Source: Desulfosporosinus sp.
GTDB taxonomy: Bacteria; Bacillota; Desulfitobacteriia; Desulfitobacteriales; Desulfitobacteriaceae
Length of the DNA stretch: 18,401 nt
Reading direction: 5' to 3'
Assembly: GCA_016278585.1 (NCBI GenBank)
Contig: JADQBO010000300.1
Location: 1-18,401 of the forward strand
In this document: piece by piece, positions 7,166-12,890 of the stretch
Layout of the letters: each line of letters begins with the position of its first letter
Numbering within the stretch: position 1 is the stretch's first letter
Made by a program: the position numbers and the translations under genes
Notes under the pieces: model-generated
Told to the model about the DNA's origin: nothing
What the model saw: only the letters and a program-made list of their open reading frames with translations
Databases searched by the model: none

Positions 7166-7472
7166 CTATGTACCAGGTTACGACGTAACCGAGTCTTTAG
7201 ATTTGGTTAAAGGAAGTACCATCAGAGCGAAGCACGTAGGGAAAGACATAATCGCTGTTTTCAGACAGATAGTTGGCGGAGAACTTAAAGAGTATAGTGA
7301 GATGATCAACGAATCTCGACAAATTTCTACTAGTAAAATGGTGTCGGAAGCTGAAAAGCTGGGAGCTGATGCTATCATTAATGTGCGTTTTACAACTTCA
7401 AATGTCATGCAAGGAGCAGCTGAGATCCTTGTTTACGGTACTGCCGTGAAACTTAATAAAAGGGTTGTGTAA
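7146..7472 (+). CDS. YbjQ-family (UPF0145) protein
   Basis: A 108-aa protein of the YbjQ/UPF0145 family, sometimes called heavy-metal-binding on weak evidence; the function is not established. It matches the family throughout: N-terminal strand ILTSIDYVPGYDV, then the central GSTIRAKHVGKD, the helix MVSEAEKLGADAIINVRF, and the closing strand EILVYGTAVKL. Known members form pentamers of a mixed alpha/beta fold. AAGGAGG lies 9 bases before the ATG, within the end of the preceding gene. Only one base separates its stop codon from the khtT ATG. In this operon it occupies the place before khtT that khtS holds in Bacillus subtilis, although it does not resemble KhtS. A link to ion or envelope homeostasis is inferred from position. 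Confidence 0.9.
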   Translation: MILTSIDYVPGYDVTESLDLVKGSTIRAKHVGKDIIAVFRQIVGGELKEYSEMINESRQISTSKMVSEAEKLGADAIINVRFTTSNVMQGAAEILVYGTAVKLNKRVV

Positions 7473-7473
7473 A

Positions 7474-7968
7474 ATGAAAGTTAAAATGGCAGATCTACCA
7501 GGTATCGGTAAGAAGATGTCTTTGGTTACAGCAGAAGGTAGTATGATTGTACTCATTATCCATCATTCAGGTAAGCGGGAATTGTACTTTTTTTCAGATC
7601 CAGATGATGATGAAGCGGACTTCTCAGTAAATTTAAGTGCGGAGGAAACAAGAGAGCTTGGGGCACAATTGTTGGGTGCTGTTTTCCAGCCGATCGACAG
7701 TGATAAAATGAAACTCTTTAAACGTCAAATTGTGATGCAATGGTTTGAATTAAAAAATAGCTCACCATTAGTTGGGAAAACGATTGGAGAGAATGAGATT
7801 CGTAAACGTATGGGGGTTACGATTTTAGGCATTTTCCGGGATTCAGAGGTGATTTCTAATCCGGAAGCTAGTCAAATGTTACAAATAGGTGATACAGTGA
7901 TGGTCAGTGGTAAACAGGAACAAATATGTGATTTTGAGCAATATAATGAAAAGATAATTAGCCTATGA
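7474..7968 (+). CDS. khtT: K+/H+ antiporter regulatory subunit KhtT
   Basis: Cytoplasmic regulator of the KhtU antiporter (164 aa, same size as the Bacillus protein). The N-terminal domain starts with MADLPGIGKKMSL. The C-terminal half (about residues 85-164) is an RCK_C/TrkA-C domain, with LVGKTIGENEIRKRMGVTILGI and then MLQIGDTVMVSG. In Bacillus subtilis this domain binds cyclic di-AMP and activates K+ efflux. That control is likely but not provable here. I chose the ATG at 7474, with AAAAGGG upstream, rather than the in-frame TTG at 7465, which would overlap the previous gene and has no separate ribosome site. The last four bases overlap khtU (ATGA). Confidence 0.88.
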   Translation: MKVKMADLPGIGKKMSLVTAEGSMIVLIIHHSGKRELYFFSDPDDDEADFSVNLSAEETRELGAQLLGAVFQPIDSDKMKLFKRQIVMQWFELKNSSPLVGKTIGENEIRKRMGVTILGIFRDSEVISNPEASQMLQIGDTVMVSGKQEQICDFEQYNEKIISL

Positions 7969-9131
7969 TTATACCCGAGATCCTAGGTTCTGGGCTGCTG
8001 CTTATTATATTATTTGTCACAGGATATGTATCTCTTAAAATTAAGATACCAGAAGTAATCTTGTTTATTCTACTGGGCATTGCTTTAGGGGGATTACTGT
8101 CAGGCTCTAACCTGCTTCATTTTGTCGGTGAAGTTGGGATCGTTTTACTTTTCTTTATGTTAGGTATGGAGTTTCCAATTCGACAGCTTATGACAGTTGC
8201 TAAAAAGGTCAGTATTGCAGGAACCCTAGATGTGATTTTAAGTCTGGGGATTACAATGGTGATTTGTATAGTAATGGGTGTTGAACCCCTTATGGCTTTT
8301 CTTATTGGCTCGGTTGTTTATGCGACAAGTTCATCGATTACCGCAAAACTGCTGGAGAGCTACAAGAGAATGGCAAATCCTGAGGCGGAATTTATGCTAG
8401 GTCTTTTAATTTTCGAAGATTTAGTAGCGCCAGTTTTAGTGGCAATTTTAGTTGGCTTAACAGCAGGAGGAGTAATAACCTTTAGCGCATTGTCCCTGGT
8501 TTTGTTTAAAGTGGTAGGCTTAACTGCTGGTGCAATATTAATAGGCAGCTTTGTATTTAGTAAGTTGGATTTGTTCTTTGACCGTTATATGAATAGTGAT
8601 ATTTTCATTATGTTTATAATTGGAATTGCGTTAAGCTATGGTGGGCTAGCCTTATGGCTTGGGTTATCCGAAGTTCTAGGTGCCTTTTTGGCAGGGGTTA
8701 TAATTGCAGAAGTACGGCGCAATGAACATCTAGAGTCAATTATTGTTCCTATAAGAGACTTAACCCTACCACTGTTCTTCCTTTATTATGGCACGACCAT
8801 TAAGCTTGGTGAAGGAGTTCCAATGATTGGGTTGCTGCTGGTTTTATTGGCATGGTCAATTGTCGGGAAACTTATAGTAGGGTTCTATGGCGGTCGATGG
8901 TATGGACTTACACCAAGGGGGGCCTTACGGGCTGGATTTTCCCTCATTCAACGAGGAGAATTTTCAATTATTATAGCCTCTCTAGCCGTAGGTTCAATAA
9001 AGATTTTTAGCAGCATCTATATTTTAGTTTCCTCCATGGTCGGGATCGGATTATTTATAGCAGCCCCTAAGATTTCTAGCAAGATATACGGAAAAACAAA
9101 AGAGAAAAAGAAAGTTAAGTTGCCGTGTTAA
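7965..9131 (+). CDS. khtU: K+/H+ antiporter KhtU (CPA2 family)
   Basis: Membrane antiporter of the monovalent cation:proton CPA2 family (388 aa, about 12 hydrophobic helices and a short basic tail), which exports K+ in exchange for protons under the control of KhtT. Family features include FMLGMEFPIRQL in the third helix region, the stretch ATSSSITAKLLESY, FEDLVAPVLVAIL with the conserved acidic pair-like motif, and late GFSLIQRGEFSIIIASLA, the conserved QRGEFS motif. It lacks a fused TrkA-N domain, as expected when the regulator is separate. The ATGA overlap with khtT indicates coupled translation. Na+ as an alternative ion cannot be excluded by sequence. Confidence 0.9.
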   Translation: MIIPEILGSGLLLIILFVTGYVSLKIKIPEVILFILLGIALGGLLSGSNLLHFVGEVGIVLLFFMLGMEFPIRQLMTVAKKVSIAGTLDVILSLGITMVICIVMGVEPLMAFLIGSVVYATSSSITAKLLESYKRMANPEAEFMLGLLIFEDLVAPVLVAILVGLTAGGVITFSALSLVLFKVVGLTAGAILIGSFVFSKLDLFFDRYMNSDIFIMFIIGIALSYGGLALWLGLSEVLGAFLAGVIIAEVRRNEHLESIIVPIRDLTLPLFFLYYGTTIKLGEGVPMIGLLLVLLAWSIVGKLIVGFYGGRWYGLTPRGALRAGFSLIQRGEFSIIIASLAVGSIKIFSSIYILVSSMVGIGLFIAAPKISSKIYGKTKEKKKVKLPC

Positions 9132-9173
9132 AGAGAGTGTTTTTTGTGAAAGATTAAAAAGGAGTGTGATATT

Positions 9174-9368
9174 GTGCCCGTTATTACGATTGAGGCAGGT
9201 AAAATGTCTAAAGAACAAAAAGCAAAGCTAGTCAAAGAACTGGCTTCAAAAGCCAGCGAAACTCTAAATATACCGGTGGAAGCCTTTGTGACAATTATTA
9301 GAGAAAATGACACGGATAACGTTGGTAGTGGTACTGAGCTTCTGTCAGAGAGGTTAGGTAAAAAATAG
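9174..9368 (+). CDS. 4-oxalocrotonate tautomerase family protein (DmpI-like)
   Basis: A 64-aa member of the 4-oxalocrotonate tautomerase superfamily. Loss of the initiator Met exposes Pro 1, the catalytic base of this fold (MPVITIEAG). An arginine in VTIIREN (R42 counted from Pro 1) sits near the usual substrate-binding position. The length is standard and the active form is usually a hexamer. The start is GTG, with AAAAAGGAG upstream. It follows khtU by 42 bases and may be co-transcribed. The large hairpin downstream can end the transcript. The natural substrate of this subgroup is generally unknown, and no aromatic degradation genes are nearby, so catabolism is not implied. Confidence 0.85.
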   Translation: MPVITIEAGKMSKEQKAKLVKELASKASETLNIPVEAFVTIIRENDTDNVGSGTELLSERLGKK

Positions 9369-9389
9369 AAAGTTAATGGGAAAAAGCAG

Positions 9390-9437
9390 GGGACAGGTGC
9401 ATTGTTTGTGATTTAGCTGAAACAACGCACCTGTCCC
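9390..9437. repeat. Long hairpin, possible REP/MITE-like element and terminator
   Basis: An 18-bp stem with one G-T mismatch, GGGACAGGTGCATTGTTT against AAACAACGCACCTGTCCC, around a 12-base loop. It lies between the convergent tautomerase and ferredoxin genes. There is no clear U-run, unlike the other terminators here, and the GGGACAGGTGC end is more G+C-rich than its surroundings. I recall similar GGGGACAGGT palindromes as dispersed repeats in clostridial genomes; only one copy is in this window. Confidence 0.55.
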
Positions 9438-9450
9438 TCCGTTTCGGGTG

Positions 9451-10167
9451 TTAATCTTCAATAATTCTACCATCTGTTGAGATTGTGACAATATTCCAAG
9501 GTATCATTTTTCCGCTGTTTGACAAAGCCTTCTTAACAGCTTGAACAATACCGCCACAGCAGGGCACTTCCATTCGTAGGATTGAAACACTTTTTATTTC
9601 ATGCTGTTTTAGTATAGCGGTTAGTTTCTCCGAATAATCAATATCATCTAGTTTTGGACAGGCAATTAGGGTAATTTTATTCCGCATAAACCTTTGGTGA
9701 ATATTTGGGTAAGCGAAGGCAGTGCAGTCAGCTGCTATCAGCAAATGTGCGTTATCCAAATATGGTGCGGTTACGGGTACTAATTTTAACTGGCAGGGCC
9801 ACTGACCGAGCTGAGAATGTAAGTTTTCAGCGGAGATAACCGGATCAGCTTGCAGAGGTTTTTGTGCAAGCAACTTCGCATGAGTACCGGGACAACCACA
9901 GGGAAGAGCTTCTTTAGGTTGTGGCTTGTTTTTCTCCATATGCTTCTTGACGGCTTCTTCGTCATATTCGACGGTCTCTCTCTCCTCAAGGACGATAGCT
10001 CCGGTTGGGCATTCAGGCAGACAATCTCCAAGACCGTCACAATAGCTTTCAGACACAAGATGGGCTTTACCTTCAATTAATTGAAGAGCACCTTCATGAC
10101 AAGCAGTGACACAAAGGCCACATCCGTTACATTTTTCTTCATCTATTTTTATAATCTTTCTTAACAT
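9451..10167 (-). CDS. 4Fe-4S ferredoxin-like iron-sulfur protein
   Basis: Cytoplasmic electron-transfer or redox protein (238 aa). The N-terminal ferredoxin domain has C13-x2-C16-x2-C19-x3-C23 and then C43-x5-C49-x3-C53-P. The usual middle Cys of the second motif is Leu 46, so cluster II is a three-Cys variant or absent. The remaining 150 residues form a second domain with Cys pairs in LPCGCPG and EVPCCGG and a central LLIAADCTAFAYP, which suggests another metal or thiol site. AAGGGGT lies 8 bases before the ATG. The gene is divergent from a Crp/Fnr regulator. A perfect 5-4-5 palindrome in between sits at about -41.5 from its predicted start point, which suggests activation by that regulator. 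The redox partner is unknown. Confidence 0.85.
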   Translation of the reverse strand: MLRKIIKIDEEKCNGCGLCVTACHEGALQLIEGKAHLVSESYCDGLGDCLPECPTGAIVLEERETVEYDEEAVKKHMEKNKPQPKEALPCGCPGTHAKLLAQKPLQADPVISAENLHSQLGQWPCQLKLVPVTAPYLDNAHLLIAADCTAFAYPNIHQRFMRNKITLIACPKLDDIDYSEKLTAILKQHEIKSVSILRMEVPCCGGIVQAVKKALSNSGKMIPWNIVTISTDGRIIED

Positions 10168-10206
10168 TATAGATAACCCCTTCCGTATTCTTTATTTTAC
10201 AGGTTC

Positions 10207-10212
10207 ATTATA
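10207..10212 (-). promoter_or_regulatory. -10 element of the ferredoxin gene
   Basis: TATAAT on the minus strand with no recognisable -35. The predicted start point is about 10200. Lack of a -35 together with a palindrome at -41.5 is the layout of a class II activator-dependent promoter. Confidence 0.5.
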
Positions 10213-10234
10213 TACAATAGAAAGAACTAAGTCG

Positions 10235-10248
10235 GTATCTGAGGATAC
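10235..10248. promoter_or_regulatory. Crp/Fnr-type palindrome GTATC-N4-GATAC
   Basis: Perfect 5-4-5 inverted repeat, the format of Crp/Fnr sites, lying 21 bases before the regulator's own TTG start. Its centre is about 41.5 bases upstream of the predicted start of the divergent ferredoxin gene. It probably serves activation of that gene and autocontrol of the regulator. Confidence 0.55.
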
Positions 10249-10269
10249 AGAAATAAAGGTGATAGGAAA

Positions 10270-10965
10270 TTGTTTGAAAAGTATTTAGATAAAGTGTCAG
10301 ATGTGAGCTTATTTCAGGGAATAGAAAGAGAATCAATTTTAGCCATGTTAGATTGTTTGAAACCCAAAAAAGGTTCCTATAAAAAAGGTGATTATATTGT
10401 GACGAGTGGGGATACTTATGAAAGTGTTGGGATAGTTCTTAAGGGTAGAGCGACGGTTAGTAAAGAAAATGCTGCAGGGCATAGAATTGTGATGACACTT
10501 TTGAAACCAGGGGAGATTTTTGGTGAAATAGTGGCTTTTTCCAGTTTGATGACCTGGCCGGCCACTGTACAGGCCAATGAAGCTTGTGAAGTGCTTTTCC
10601 TACCAAGGGGGAAAATTGTTGGCGATTGTGATAGGATGTGTTCATGGCACAGGATTCTTATACAGAACTTTTTAAGGATAATTTCAGAAAGAGCTATGGT
10701 GTTGAATAAGAAGGTAGAATATCTGACAATCAAGAGTATACGCGGAAAAATCTGCACGTATTTACTAGAGCAATATAATAAGACAGGGGGCAGAACTATA
10801 ATTTTGCCCTTAAATCGAAATCAACTGTCGGATTTCCTGAATGTTTCTCGTCCATCTATGTCGAGAGAAATGAGTAAACTCAGGGAGGAGGGGATTATTA
10901 AATTTCATTTGACCACATTTGAAATTATCGATTTAAAAGCTGTAAAGTCTATGAGTGACTTATGA
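10270..10965 (+). CDS. Crp/Fnr family transcriptional regulator
   Basis: DNA-binding regulator (231 aa). Residues 10-125 form a cNMP-binding-type beta barrel, with KGDYIVTSGDTYESVGIVLKG visible in parts and PGEIFGEIVAFS in the phosphate-cassette region. The cassette lacks the usual cAMP-binding arginine/serine pattern, so the ligand is probably not cAMP. A dimer helix follows, then a winged HTH at about residues 175-225 with recognition helix SRPSMSREMSKLREEG, typical of HcpR-like and related clostridial regulators. The start is TTG, with AAGGTGA 7 bases upstream; no ATG fits. It is divergent from the ferredoxin gene, with a palindromic site between them, and is upstream of rubrerythrin. Haem, NO or redox sensing is possible, but not shown by the sequence. 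Confidence 0.92.
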   Translation: MFEKYLDKVSDVSLFQGIERESILAMLDCLKPKKGSYKKGDYIVTSGDTYESVGIVLKGRATVSKENAAGHRIVMTLLKPGEIFGEIVAFSSLMTWPATVQANEACEVLFLPRGKIVGDCDRMCSWHRILIQNFLRIISERAMVLNKKVEYLTIKSIRGKICTYLLEQYNKTGGRTIILPLNRNQLSDFLNVSRPSMSREMSKLREEGIIKFHLTTFEIIDLKAVKSMSDL

Positions 10966-11002
10966 GATTTGAGATATGAGACAGACAGGAGATAGGAAAT
11001 AG
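10964..11002. repeat. Degenerate heptanucleotide repeat
   Basis: Purine-rich units GAGATTT, GAGATAT, GAGACAG, (ACAG), GAGATAG and GAAATAG begin at the stop codon of the Crp/Fnr gene. No terminator hairpin was recognised between this gene and rubrerythrin. Confidence 0.4.
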
Positions 11003-11026
11003 AATCTTAAAATTTACTCATAGGTA

Positions 11027-11055
11027 TTGACTAGCTCGTTATCTAAAACTATAAT
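11027..11055 (+). promoter_or_regulatory. Sigma-A promoter of rubrerythrin
   Basis: TTGACT (11027-11032), a 17-base spacer, and a perfect TATAAT (11050-11055). The start point is predicted at about 11062, giving a leader of about 90 bases. The leader holds an inverted repeat, TTTACATGGC (11088-11097) and GCCTTGTAAA (11111-11120), with one mismatch, which may fold in the mRNA. Confidence 0.8.
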
Positions 11056-11063
11056 AATTACAA
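11049..11063. promoter_or_regulatory. PerR-like box over the rubrerythrin -10
   Basis: CTATAAT-A-ATTACAA matches the PerR/Fur-type consensus TTATAATnATTATAA at 12 of 14 positions and lies over the -10 and start point, as expected for a peroxide-responsive repressor. Rubrerythrin genes are known PerR targets in clostridia. A+T-rich DNA can mimic such sites. Confidence 0.5.
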
Positions 11064-11152
11064 TTAACATAGGATAGTTATAGATCATTTACATGGCGTT
11101 TGTTCTTAATGCCTTGTAAACTATCTAAACGTAAGATGAAGGAGTTTTTTAT

Positions 11153-11746
11153 ATGAATCGTTTAAAAGGGACTAAGACCGCAGAAAATCTTTTGAAGGCG
11201 TTTGCTGGAGAATCACAAGCCCGTAATCGTTATACTTATTATGCATCTGTGGCCGATAAGGAAGGCTACAAGCAAATTAAAAATATCTTTATTGAAACTG
11301 CTGATAATGAAAAAGAGCACGCTAAAAGGTTCTATAAGTTTTTACTAGCGGGTTTTGAGGGTGAACTTCCTATGACAGTAGAAATTAATGCAACGTTTCC
11401 TGTAGCACAAGGAACTACTCTTGAGAATTTAATAGCTGCTGCCGGTGGGGAAAATGAAGAGTGGGCTGAATTATACCCCTTGTTTGCAAAAGTTGCAGAA
11501 GAAGAGGGCTTTCCCGACATCGCTGATGCCTTTAATATGATTGCTTCTGCAGAAAAAAGGCATGAAACCAGATATAATAAACTCGCTAAAAATATTGAAA
11601 ATGGTACTGTTTTTAAAAAGGAAGACAACAGACTTTGGAAATGTGGAAACTGTGGTTATGTTCATGAAGGGACGAACGCCCCCGAGGAATGCCCAGCATG
11701 TATCCACCCAGAGTCATATTTCGAAGTTTTTGAGGAGACCTATTAA
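11153..11746 (+). CDS. rbr: Rubrerythrin
   Basis: Cytoplasmic non-haem di-iron peroxidase that reduces hydrogen peroxide in anaerobes (197 aa, normal length). The N-terminal ferritin-like four-helix bundle carries the expected iron ligands, among them E20 in AGESQARNRY and E53 and H56 in ETADNEKEHAKR, with a second pair in the AEKRHETRY region. The C-terminal rubredoxin domain has C164-GN-C167 and C180-PA-C183, holding one Fe for electron transfer. GAAGGAG precedes the ATG. It has its own strong promoter with a PerR-like box and its own terminator. The Crp/Fnr regulator and ferredoxin gene upstream suggest a redox-stress neighbourhood, although co-regulation is only inferred. Confidence 0.96.
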   Translation: MNRLKGTKTAENLLKAFAGESQARNRYTYYASVADKEGYKQIKNIFIETADNEKEHAKRFYKFLLAGFEGELPMTVEINATFPVAQGTTLENLIAAAGGENEEWAELYPLFAKVAEEEGFPDIADAFNMIASAEKRHETRYNKLAKNIENGTVFKKEDNRLWKCGNCGYVHEGTNAPEECPACIHPESYFEVFEETY

Positions 11747-11748
11747 AC

Positions 11749-11820
11749 GTTTAACAGTACAATTAATCATTAAATTGGCATGTAGCCGAACATACGGTTA
11801 CATGCCATACTTTGTTAAAC
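11749..11820 (+). terminator. Nested hairpins after rubrerythrin
   Basis: Inner 12-bp stem GGCATGTAGCCG (11777-11788) with CGGTTACATGCC (11795-11806), one G-T pair, and an outer stem GTTTAACA (11749-11756) with TGTTAAAC (11813-11820). The U-tract is weak (ATACTTTGTT), but size and position right after the stop fit termination. Confidence 0.65.
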
Positions 11821-11876
11821 CCCCTAGAGTAGATTAGAGGTTCTTTAACCAGTGTCTACTGTAAGGGGTTTAGCTG
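11816..11876 (-). terminator. Hairpin after the 37-aa peptide gene
   Basis: AAACCCC with AGTAGA on one side and TCTACT with GGGGTTT on the other form an interrupted dyad. It lies 19 bases downstream of the 37-aa minus-strand ORF, and terminator-like function on that strand is plausible. Confidence 0.4.
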
Positions 11877-11894
11877 TCATTAAGTTTATATATC

Positions 11895-12008
11895 TTAACT
11901 CATACGTACAATAACGTTCGTAATTCCCACAATGATCAGGGATAAAATAATGGTTCCGCCAATAATAATTAGATTTTGTTTCTTTGTGTTAATTTTGTGC
12001 CAAAGCAA
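11895..12008 (-). CDS. Predicted 37-aa single-pass membrane peptide
   Basis: A short ORF on the minus strand encoding a basic N-terminus (WHKINTKKQN), then a hydrophobic helix of about 19 residues (LIIIGGTIILSLIIVGI) and a short tail ending VIVRMS. GGAGGG lies 6 bases before the TTG start, and no in-frame ATG is close. Basic residues before the helix predict the N-terminus inside. A hairpin follows. Upstream lies an inverted repeat, GTCTATAC-N22-GTATAGAC (12038-12075), that may control it or the divergent downstream gene. The family is not recognised. Coding is inferred from ribosome site plus membrane-helix composition, and a chance ORF is possible. Confidence 0.5.
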   Translation of the reverse strand: MLWHKINTKKQNLIIIGGTIILSLIIVGITNVIVRMS

Positions 12009-12037
12009 GAGAATCCCTCCGTAGTATATAAATCTTA

Positions 12038-12075
12038 GTCTATACTATCATTGACTTGAGTCTAAATGTATAGAC
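12038..12075. repeat. Inverted repeat GTCTATAC-N22-GTATAGAC
   Basis: Perfect 8-bp arms, with a nested GACT-TG-AGTC palindrome near the centre (12053-12062). It lies in the gap between the divergent 37-aa peptide gene and the formylglutamate amidohydrolase-like gene. No convincing promoter was found next to it, so its role is open. Confidence 0.4.
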
Positions 12076-12197
12076 ATAAAGTCCCCATAACTTAGGCTAA
12101 AGGTCCTATTCATAATGGTGATAACATTGTAAAATACAGTTTAGAGCAAATTAATTCCCAAAAATTTATGGGCGTTGATATATTTAAGGGGGAGCGT

Positions 12198-12890
12198 ATG
12201 GATAATCAAGAAGATGTTTTAAACGAGTTCAGTCGAGCGCGCCTTAACGAAGAAGCTGTAAACGTGGAAAGAATTCATTTTTACAAAACGAACAAACGAG
12301 TCAATCCCAAGCAGGAGGAACCCTTTTGGTTTTCGGTTGGGAAGCTGCCTATTTTAGTATCTGCACCACATGCGGTTAGGCACTATAGGCAAAAGAAGAT
12401 TAAGATGTCAGATCAATTCACGGGCTCTGTAGTTTACTTGTTAAACAAGTTAACCGGTTGTCATGGGATCGCAGCGACAAAACTTTATGGAGGAGATCCT
12501 AACTTTGACAATCCTTGTATATATAAAGAAAAAATCGCTGAAATTTGTAAAAAAAATAAAATAAAGTTTATTCTTGATCTACATGGTGCTGCCCGGGAGA
12601 GGGATTTTGATGTGGATTTTGGCACAAATAAAGAAAAGAACCTTCTGGGTAAGGCGGAGATATTAAAAACTTTAGAACAAACCTTTCAAGATTTCGGGTT
12701 ATTAAGAACCTCCTTGGATTATTTTGCCGCGTCAGGGCAAAACACAGTTGCTAATTATGCAGCGCGTGAACTGGGAATTCCCGCAGTGCAAGTTGAGATT
12801 AACAAGCAATATAGAGTACCTGCCCAAAACGCCCAAGGATTTCATCGGCTCTTGGGAGCTTTAGCTGAAAGTATCAAAAGACTGGCTTGA
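12198..12890 (+). CDS. N-formylglutamate amidohydrolase-like zinc hydrolase
   Basis: Putative cytoplasmic metal-dependent amidohydrolase (230 aa). It resembles the N-formylglutamate amidohydrolase fold: the early PILVSAPHAVRHYR supplies a candidate zinc His, FILDLHGAARERDFDVDFG gives the conserved D-x-H-G segment, and IPAVQVEIN near the end holds the conserved Glu. I chose the ATG at 12198, preceded by AGGGGGAG, over the in-frame ATG at 12168, which has no ribosome site. No histidine-degradation genes are nearby, so the true substrate may be another N-acyl amino acid or peptide. Its last 49 bases overlap the end of the EamA gene on the other strand. Function is from family resemblance only. 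Confidence 0.75.
   Translation: MDNQEDVLNEFSRARLNEEAVNVERIHFYKTNKRVNPKQEEPFWFSVGKLPILVSAPHAVRHYRQKKIKMSDQFTGSVVYLLNKLTGCHGIAATKLYGGDPNFDNPCIYKEKIAEICKKNKIKFILDLHGAARERDFDVDFGTNKEKNLLGKAEILKTLEQTFQDFGLLRTSLDYFAASGQNTVANYAARELGIPAVQVEINKQYRVPAQNAQGFHRLLGALAESIKRLA

Noticed and set aside
9850..10080. Plus-strand 76-aa ORF across the ferredoxin gene
   Set aside because: Lies antisense to conserved ferredoxin cysteine motifs and has no supporting signals.
11541..11837. 98-aa ORF in another frame at the end of rubrerythrin
   Set aside because: It runs through the rubredoxin domain coding and the terminator hairpin, so it is a shadow.
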